A stretch of 64,000 nucleotides of DNA, from positions 941,659 through 1,005,658 of the forward strand of contig SPIA01000001.1 in the NCBI GenBank assembly GCA_004535795.1. Reading direction: 5' to 3'. Positions 59,175-64,000 of the stretch are shown one piece after another; position 1 is the stretch's first letter; the number at the start of each line of letters is the position of its first letter. The position numbers were made by a program, and so were the translations under genes. The stretch is from Gammaproteobacteria bacterium LSUCC0057. GTDB lineage: Bacteria; Pseudomonadota; Gammaproteobacteria; Pseudomonadales; Porticoccaceae. The notes under the pieces were generated by a model. That model searched no databases and had not been told where the DNA came from. It saw nothing but the letters and a program-made list of their open reading frames with translations.

Positions 59175-61805
59175 TTAGCCGCCGAGCGACTTCTCGACCT
59201 GCTCGGCAAGATCTTTGGCCAGCTCGCCACAATTGCCAATAGCCGCCAAGTTCTCGCGCATGGCGGTGCGATAAGGCTCGGCAAACTTAGCCCATGCGGT
59301 CAGTGGTACAACCAACCGCGCCGCAATTTGCGGGTTGATAGCATTGAGCTGAATAATCACCTCGGCCAACAGCTGGTAGCCGCTGCCGTCGCGGCGGTGG
59401 AACTGGCCCAAGTTGGCCATCGCGTAGGCGGCGACAACACTGCGCACTTTATTGGGGTTGGTAAGGGAGAAATCGGGGTGCTGCAGGAGTGCGCGCAGCT
59501 GCTGCGGCTCAACACCTGGCGCAGTAGCCTGAGCGCGGAACCACAGGTTGAGTGCCAGCGGCTCGTGCCGCCACTGCTGGTAGAAGCTGCTCAGCGCAGC
59601 ACCAGCAGCGCTGCTGTCGGCAGCGGCCAACAGCGCTGTCAGCGCCGCCAACTGGTCGGTCATATTGTCGGCTTGCTGGAACTGTGCAACCGCGAGCGGT
59701 TCTCCTTGGGCAAATTCGCACAGATAGCGCAGCAGCGTATTTTTCAGTGCTCGCTGGCCGATCTGATCGCTGCTCGGCGCGTAGGGTTGATCGCTCTGCA
59801 GGGCATAGTAGCGGCTGCGCACACTCTCCGCGCTGGCGGCGACCAGCTGCGCGCGCACGCTGTTGCGCGCCGCTGTAATCTTCTCGGGGTCGATCGGCTG
59901 CCAGCGTTCAAATAGCTCAGACTCGCCCGGCAGCGTAAGCAGCTGTGCAGCGGTGGCTGCGTCGAGATGCGGGTCGTTGAGCAGCTGCTCAAAGCGCGCC
60001 ACCAGAGGCGCCGAGACCGGGCTATCGGCGCCCTGCGCAAGCGCGGCATGCACCGCCAGTTGGTAGAGTTGCTGCATCGCCTCCCAGCGGTTGAAACCGT
60101 CGCTGTCGCAGCCGGCTAAGTGCAATAACTGCTCTTCGCTATAGTCGACATGCAACTTAACCGGTGCACTAAAACCGCGCAACAGCGACGGCACCGGTGG
60201 CTCGGTGAACGGTCCAAACTGCCACTGCTGACGCCTTGCAGTGAGCTCGAGCAGCTGCTCTGTGGCACCGTCGGCACTCAGTGCCAGATCGCCGTTGGCG
60301 CCGACCATGCCAACCCGAATAGGAATATGAAACGGCACCTTAGTCGCTTGACCGGGGGTTGGCGGACACTGTTGTGCCACCGTGAGGGTGACCATACCTG
60401 TCGCTTCGTGCCACTGCCAGTGGCAGTCGAGCTCAGGGGTACCCGCTTGCCAGTACCATTGGCGAAACTGCTGCAGGTCGCGCCCAGAGGCCTCTTCCAT
60501 AGCGCTGACAAACTCTTCAATAGTCACCGCTTGGCCGTCGTAGTGCTCAAAGTAGCGGTCGGTGGCTTGGCGAAAGGCGCGCTCACCCAACAAGGTGTGC
60601 AACATACCGACGACTTCGGCACCCTTTTCATAGACGGTAACCGTATAAAAATTGTTAATCTCAACGTAAGACTGCGGTTGTACCGGATGCGCCAACGGCC
60701 CGGCGTCCTCGGCAAACTGCAGAGTCCGCAACAGACTGACATCTTCGATTCGCTTCACCACTGCCGCGTTCATATCGGCCGAGAACTGCGCATCGCGGAA
60801 CACCGTAAAGCCCTCTTTGAGGCTGAGTTGAAACCAGTCGCGACAAGTGACACGGTTGCCCGACCAGTTATGGAAGTATTCGTGGGCGACAATGCTCTCA
60901 ATGCGCTGGAAGGTGGCGTCGGTGGCAATGCTGGGGTTGGCCAACACCGCCGAGGTATTGAAGATATTTAACCCTTTGTTTTCCATCGCACCCATATTGA
61001 AGTCATCGACGGCGACAATCATAAACAGGTCGAGGTCATACTCGCGCCCGTAGCGCTGCTGGTCCCAAGCCATGGCGGCCTTGAGTGAACGCATGGCGTG
61101 GTCGCACTTGTCCAAATCTTTCTCTTCGACATAAATTTTTAATGCCACTGTGCGCCCAGAGGCAGTGACAAAGCTGTCGCTGACTACCGCTAGATCGCCG
61201 GCGACCAGAGCAAACAGGTAGCAGGGCTTTTTAAATGGGTCGTGCCATTCAACAAAGTGGCGACCGGCGTCGAGGTCGCCGCTGGCGACACAGTTGCCGT
61301 TGCTCAGCAGCACCGGAAACGCCTGCTTGTCAGCGCTGATACGGCAGCGGAACTCGGCCAACACATCGGGGCGGTCGGGGTAAAAGGTGATATGCCGAAA
61401 GCCCTCCGCTTCGCACTGGGTACAGTACATTGCCCGCGAGCGGTAGAGCCCTTCAAGACGGGTGTTGGCGGCGGGGTCTAACTGCACCCGGGTGGTCAAC
61501 TCGGCCGACTCGCCGAGGCCGCTAATGGTCAGCGTCTCGCCCTGGCGCTGGTAACGGTCGGGGCTGAGCGGTTCGCCGTCGCAGTGAATCGCCAACAGCT
61601 GCAACTCGGCGGCACCGTCCAGCACTAAATCGAGTGATTGTGCGCTCTGGCGGTTGCGACGCAATGCCAGTGTCGCAGTGACCACAGTGTGGCTATCGAA
61701 AAGCTCGACCTGTAGATCGACCCGGTCGACCCAAAACGCCGGCGGCCGGTAGTCGCAAAGGCGCGTGGGCTCAATCGCTGTGGTGGGGGCAATAGCTGGC
61801 TGCAT
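59175..61805 (-). CDS. pepN: Aminopeptidase N
   Basis: This 876-residue M1 zinc aminopeptidase takes single residues from peptide N-termini in the last steps of protein turnover. The substrate motif GAMEN is at 272-276. The zinc motif HEYFH is at 308-312 with the third ligand Glu331 (LKEGFTVFRD). DUF3458-type Ig and alpha-solenoid domains fill the C-terminal half, as in the E. coli enzyme of 870 residues. The ATG at 61805 gives the standard N-terminus; the 31 codons upstream overlap the esterase gene. The esterase gene ends 1 bp before it on the same strand. Confidence 0.97.
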   Translation of the reverse strand: MQPAIAPTTAIEPTRLCDYRPPAFWVDRVDLQVELFDSHTVVTATLALRRNRQSAQSLDLVLDGAAELQLLAIHCDGEPLSPDRYQRQGETLTISGLGESAELTTRVQLDPAANTRLEGLYRSRAMYCTQCEAEGFRHITFYPDRPDVLAEFRCRISADKQAFPVLLSNGNCVASGDLDAGRHFVEWHDPFKKPCYLFALVAGDLAVVSDSFVTASGRTVALKIYVEEKDLDKCDHAMRSLKAAMAWDQQRYGREYDLDLFMIVAVDDFNMGAMENKGLNIFNTSAVLANPSIATDATFQRIESIVAHEYFHNWSGNRVTCRDWFQLSLKEGFTVFRDAQFSADMNAAVVKRIEDVSLLRTLQFAEDAGPLAHPVQPQSYVEINNFYTVTVYEKGAEVVGMLHTLLGERAFRQATDRYFEHYDGQAVTIEEFVSAMEEASGRDLQQFRQWYWQAGTPELDCHWQWHEATGMVTLTVAQQCPPTPGQATKVPFHIPIRVGMVGANGDLALSADGATEQLLELTARRQQWQFGPFTEPPVPSLLRGFSAPVKLHVDYSEEQLLHLAGCDSDGFNRWEAMQQLYQLAVHAALAQGADSPVSAPLVARFEQLLNDPHLDAATAAQLLTLPGESELFERWQPIDPEKITAARNSVRAQLVAASAESVRSRYYALQSDQPYAPSSDQIGQRALKNTLLRYLCEFAQGEPLAVAQFQQADNMTDQLAALTALLAAADSSAAGAALSSFYQQWRHEPLALNLWFRAQATAPGVEPQQLRALLQHPDFSLTNPNKVRSVVAAYAMANLGQFHRRDGSGYQLLAEVIIQLNAINPQIAARLVVPLTAWAKFAEPYRTAMRENLAAIGNCGELAKDLAEQVEKSLGG

Positions 61806-61806
61806 A

Positions 61807-63105
61807 TTAAGCGCTCTCACTAGCCGGGTTGTCGCTGGCAGTATTGTCAGCTGTATCAGGTTTGTCTGTGGCAGAGTCGTCATTGAGTAACTCGCCATAG
61901 TGGCGGCTGCGCGCCCACTCTAAGAAGCGGTGAACGCCGCGCACCACCACTTGACTGCGCCAGCTGTTGGGCACATCAAAGGAGTGCTCTGTCGCCGGTA
62001 GTTCAAGATAGACCACGGGGTTGCTGGAGGCTGCAGAGAGCTGGGTGACAAACTTCACGGCGGTATTGACCGGGACCAAACTGTCAATTTGACCATGGAT
62101 CACCATCGCCGGTGGCAGCGGCTGTTGCAGGTAGTTGATTGGGCAAGCGGACTCCCAGAGCTGGGGATTCTGCTCCGGACTCTGGTGGAACAGCCGCTGG
62201 TTAAGCAGGCCGATAACCAACTCGTCGTTGGGCTGCTCACCGCGCGGCACCAAGTCGTAGAGCCCATAAAATGGCACCATCGCCTGAATGGAGGTGTCGC
62301 CGCTGCCGTCGCTGAACAGCTCGCTATCGCCGGTCATCGCCATCAGTGCCGCCAGATGGCCGCCCGCTGAACCGCCACTGACGGCGACAAATTCAGGGTT
62401 GGCTCCGTACTGGCTACCCTCACGACGGATCCACTGCAGCGCTTTTTTGCAGTCCTCTATCTGCGTTGGAAACGGTTGTGAGGGCGCCAGCCGGTAGTTG
62501 ATGGCAAAGCAGATCCACCCTTGGCTGGCGAGATAGTTCATCAGCGGTAGACCCTGCTCATTCTTAGAGCCAAACATCCATGCCCCGCCGTGAATTTGCA
62601 GCAGCACCGGGCAGCCGCTGGGCGGTCGTTGCGTAGGCCGATAGATGTCAAGCTGAGTGCGGGTGCCGTGCGGGGCGTAGGCAATGTTGCGCAACACTTC
62701 GACGCCGGGCTCGGCAAAACCGACCGGGTTGACCACGCGCAGCCAGCTCGGCAATGGTGATAGCGGCTGGTTGTCCGCTGTCGAAAGCTGCGCCTGATAG
62801 TTGGCGCCCAACCCCTGGCGCAGTGACTGCTCGACCCGTTCAGGCACTTGGCGACTGTGGTAGATGGCCCACAGCAGTGGCAGTGCCGCCAGCGCCAACA
62901 GCAGCAGCGCTGCCGAGCTCGCCGAGCCGAGCCAGCCGGCCACCACAGCCAGCAACAACAGTGCCAATAGCTGCGGGGCCAACTCACTGGTCAGCAGTGC
63001 CCAGCCAAAGGTCAGCCACGGCACACGCTGCAGTTTGCGGCTGCGCGAGCGCACTAAATTGAATCCCAAGGCGGCATAGATTATTGCGATTATCCACCAG
63101 ATCAT
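61807..63105 (-). CDS. Membrane-anchored alpha/beta-hydrolase, HSL-type esterase
   Basis: This 432-residue protein has two or three N-terminal transmembrane helices (residues 1-16 and about 44-80). An alpha/beta hydrolase domain of the hormone-sensitive lipase type follows. The oxyanion motif is IHGGAWMFG, the nucleophile is in VSGGSAGGHLA, an acidic residue is in HGQIDSLVP, and the catalytic His is in TEHSFDVPN. The triad is complete. The tail (last 30 residues) is acidic and disordered. The ATG follows GGGAGAGAGA. It probably hydrolyses short acyl esters at the inner membrane; the substrate is unknown. It is likely cotranscribed with pepN. Confidence 0.88.
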   Translation of the reverse strand: MIWWIIAIIYAALGFNLVRSRSRKLQRVPWLTFGWALLTSELAPQLLALLLLAVVAGWLGSASSAALLLLALAALPLLWAIYHSRQVPERVEQSLRQGLGANYQAQLSTADNQPLSPLPSWLRVVNPVGFAEPGVEVLRNIAYAPHGTRTQLDIYRPTQRPPSGCPVLLQIHGGAWMFGSKNEQGLPLMNYLASQGWICFAINYRLAPSQPFPTQIEDCKKALQWIRREGSQYGANPEFVAVSGGSAGGHLAALMAMTGDSELFSDGSGDTSIQAMVPFYGLYDLVPRGEQPNDELVIGLLNQRLFHQSPEQNPQLWESACPINYLQQPLPPAMVIHGQIDSLVPVNTAVKFVTQLSAASSNPVVYLELPATEHSFDVPNSWRSQVVVRGVHRFLEWARSRHYGELLNDDSATDKPDTADNTASDNPASESA

Positions 63106-63137
63106 TCTCTCTCCCCTATAACCGTAGCGCCGGCCGC

Positions 63138-64000
63138 TCAGGCCAACCGTGCCAACACCACTTGGTAGCCGGCAAATTTGCGGACGTTGATCACACCGCT
63201 GTCAAAAATCAGGTACTGGCCCTTTATACCCTGCAGCTGACCACTGATTTCAGCATTTTTGTCCAAGTTAAAACTTTTCACTTTTTCCGGGTAGTCGCTC
63301 ACCGGAAAACTAAACTGCTGCGGCTCGGCGTCGTCTAACACCACAATATCAGTGGGGCCTGCCTCGCTCATCAGAGCGTCGATCGCCTCTTCAGCATAAC
63401 CAAATAGCTGTTCGCGCGCGGCGACAAGGTCGACAGCAGCCGGCGGCCCTTTCAGCATCGCCTGCCACTGGGTGCGGTCGCTGACATGGGCGCGCAGCTG
63501 CTGTTCTAACAACCCCGCCAAGCGGCGGTTGGCAACTCTAAAAATTGGCAGTGCCGCAACCGCCCCTTGATCGATCCAGCGAGTCGGCAGTTGGCTGCCG
63601 CGGGTGATACCCACTTTGACCCCCGAAGAGTTGGCCAAGTAGACGAAATGGTCGGTGAAACAGTGGCGCTGCGCCCACTCTGGCTCACGGCAGGTGCCGG
63701 CGGCAAAGTGGCATTTCTCAGGGCTGACAATGCAGCTGTCGCAGGCCGCCAACTTGCGAAAACAGGGGTAACAAAAACCTTGATTAAAACTCTTCTTGGT
63801 CGCTCTGCTGCAGTGCAGACAGTTGATGGCGCCGGTGTAGCTAATTTGCAAGCGGGCACCGATCAAGGCATTCATATCGACCAACTGTTCGCCGAGCGGC
63901 AACCGGTAGCTGACCGGCGCGCTGTCAGCCACCACCATTTTACCCAGGGCACCGCTGAGTGGGCTGTTGGCCTGCAGCTGCACCACCGCTTCGCCACTCA
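63138..64000 (-). CDS. DUF2797 protein, start just beyond the window
   Basis: At least 287 codons of a DUF2797 protein are visible. The frame is open to the right edge and its last two bases, TG before AGT, suggest that the ATG begins at 64001. A GTG at 63986 is possible but would remove a few residues. Paired cysteines CLHC, CYPCF, CDSC and a later Cys in GTCREPEW suggest zinc binding, and HFVYLANSSGVKVGITR follows. The function is unknown. In Pseudomonas a DUF2797 gene is also next to pepN. Confidence 0.85.
   Translation of the reverse strand, partial: SGEAVVQLQANSPLSGALGKMVVADSAPVSYRLPLGEQLVDMNALIGARLQISYTGAINCLHCSRATKKSFNQGFCYPCFRKLAACDSCIVSPEKCHFAAGTCREPEWAQRHCFTDHFVYLANSSGVKVGITRGSQLPTRWIDQGAVAALPIFRVANRRLAGLLEQQLRAHVSDRTQWQAMLKGPPAAVDLVAAREQLFGYAEEAIDALMSEAGPTDIVVLDDAEPQQFSFPVSDYPEKVKSFNLDKNAEISGQLQGIKGQYLIFDSGVINVRKFAGYQVVLARLA

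Noticed and set aside
58982-59242. An 86-codon plus-strand frame between liuE and pepN
   Set aside because: No ribosome site, no family resemblance, and it runs into the conserved C-terminus of pepN on the other strand.

Overview
This 64 kb window is a dense, mostly housekeeping stretch of a GC-rich (about 60% by eye) gammaproteobacterial chromosome. The assignment rests on gene content and order: infC-rpmI-rplT-pheS-pheT-ihfA-MerR with a tRNA-Pro, tig-clpP-clpX-lon-hupB-ppiD preceded by tRNA-Leu, mltD-gloB divergent from methyltransferase-rnhA-dnaQ, mlaA-phosphatase-STAS facing tal-dusA, and liuRABCDE. All of these blocks are familiar from Pseudomonas-like genomes, although their relative arrangement here is the organism's own. 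A marine or environmental member near the Pseudomonadales/Cellvibrionales is plausible, but the species cannot be named from this sequence. No prophage, insertion sequence, CRISPR array or rRNA is visible.

Layout. 1-5633: a clipped membrane protein, a stress protein with TatD, a sugar-acid type IlvD/Edd dehydratase with an SDR enzyme, a methyltransferase and a crotonase. 5652-6695: an accessory island of 79-bp composite palindromic repeats around an AT-rich GIY-YIG gene. 6770-14474 (minus): the translation operon thrS-infC-rpmI-rplT-pheST-ihfA-MerR ending in tRNA-Pro. 14597-18042: UPF0178, a glutaredoxin-like protein, rlmKL and rmf. 18193-25344 (plus): a MoxR/Bat operon (AAA ATPase, DUF58, DUF4381, two VWA proteins, BatD). 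25378-25709: a tandem duplication of a tRNA-Ala 3' end with its terminator. 25750-29348: gltX facing dusA-tal. 29345-35952: STAS, PP2C phosphatase, mlaA and hrpA. 35942-40590: dnaQ, rnhA and a methyltransferase against gloB and mltD. 40587-49091 (minus): ppiD, hupB, lon, clpX, clpP, tig and tRNA-Leu, a protein folding and quality-control block. 49463-58793 (plus): fadH and the leucine degradation operon liuRABCDE. 59175-64000 (minus): pepN, an esterase and a DUF2797 protein cut by the window end.

Points for a second look: the palindromic repeat array with its GIY-YIG gene; an apparent one-base deletion separating the lipoprotein signal from the body of MlaA; a pseudo-receiver on the PP2C phosphatase; the tRNA-Ala 3' duplication; an ATT start for infC; a three-hairpin leader with a mini-ORF before pheS that has no Phe codons; a 15-bp in-frame repeat at the GloB N-terminus; and a sigma-32-like promoter before lon. 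Only the repeat/GIY-YIG island looks like a candidate for an undescribed system.
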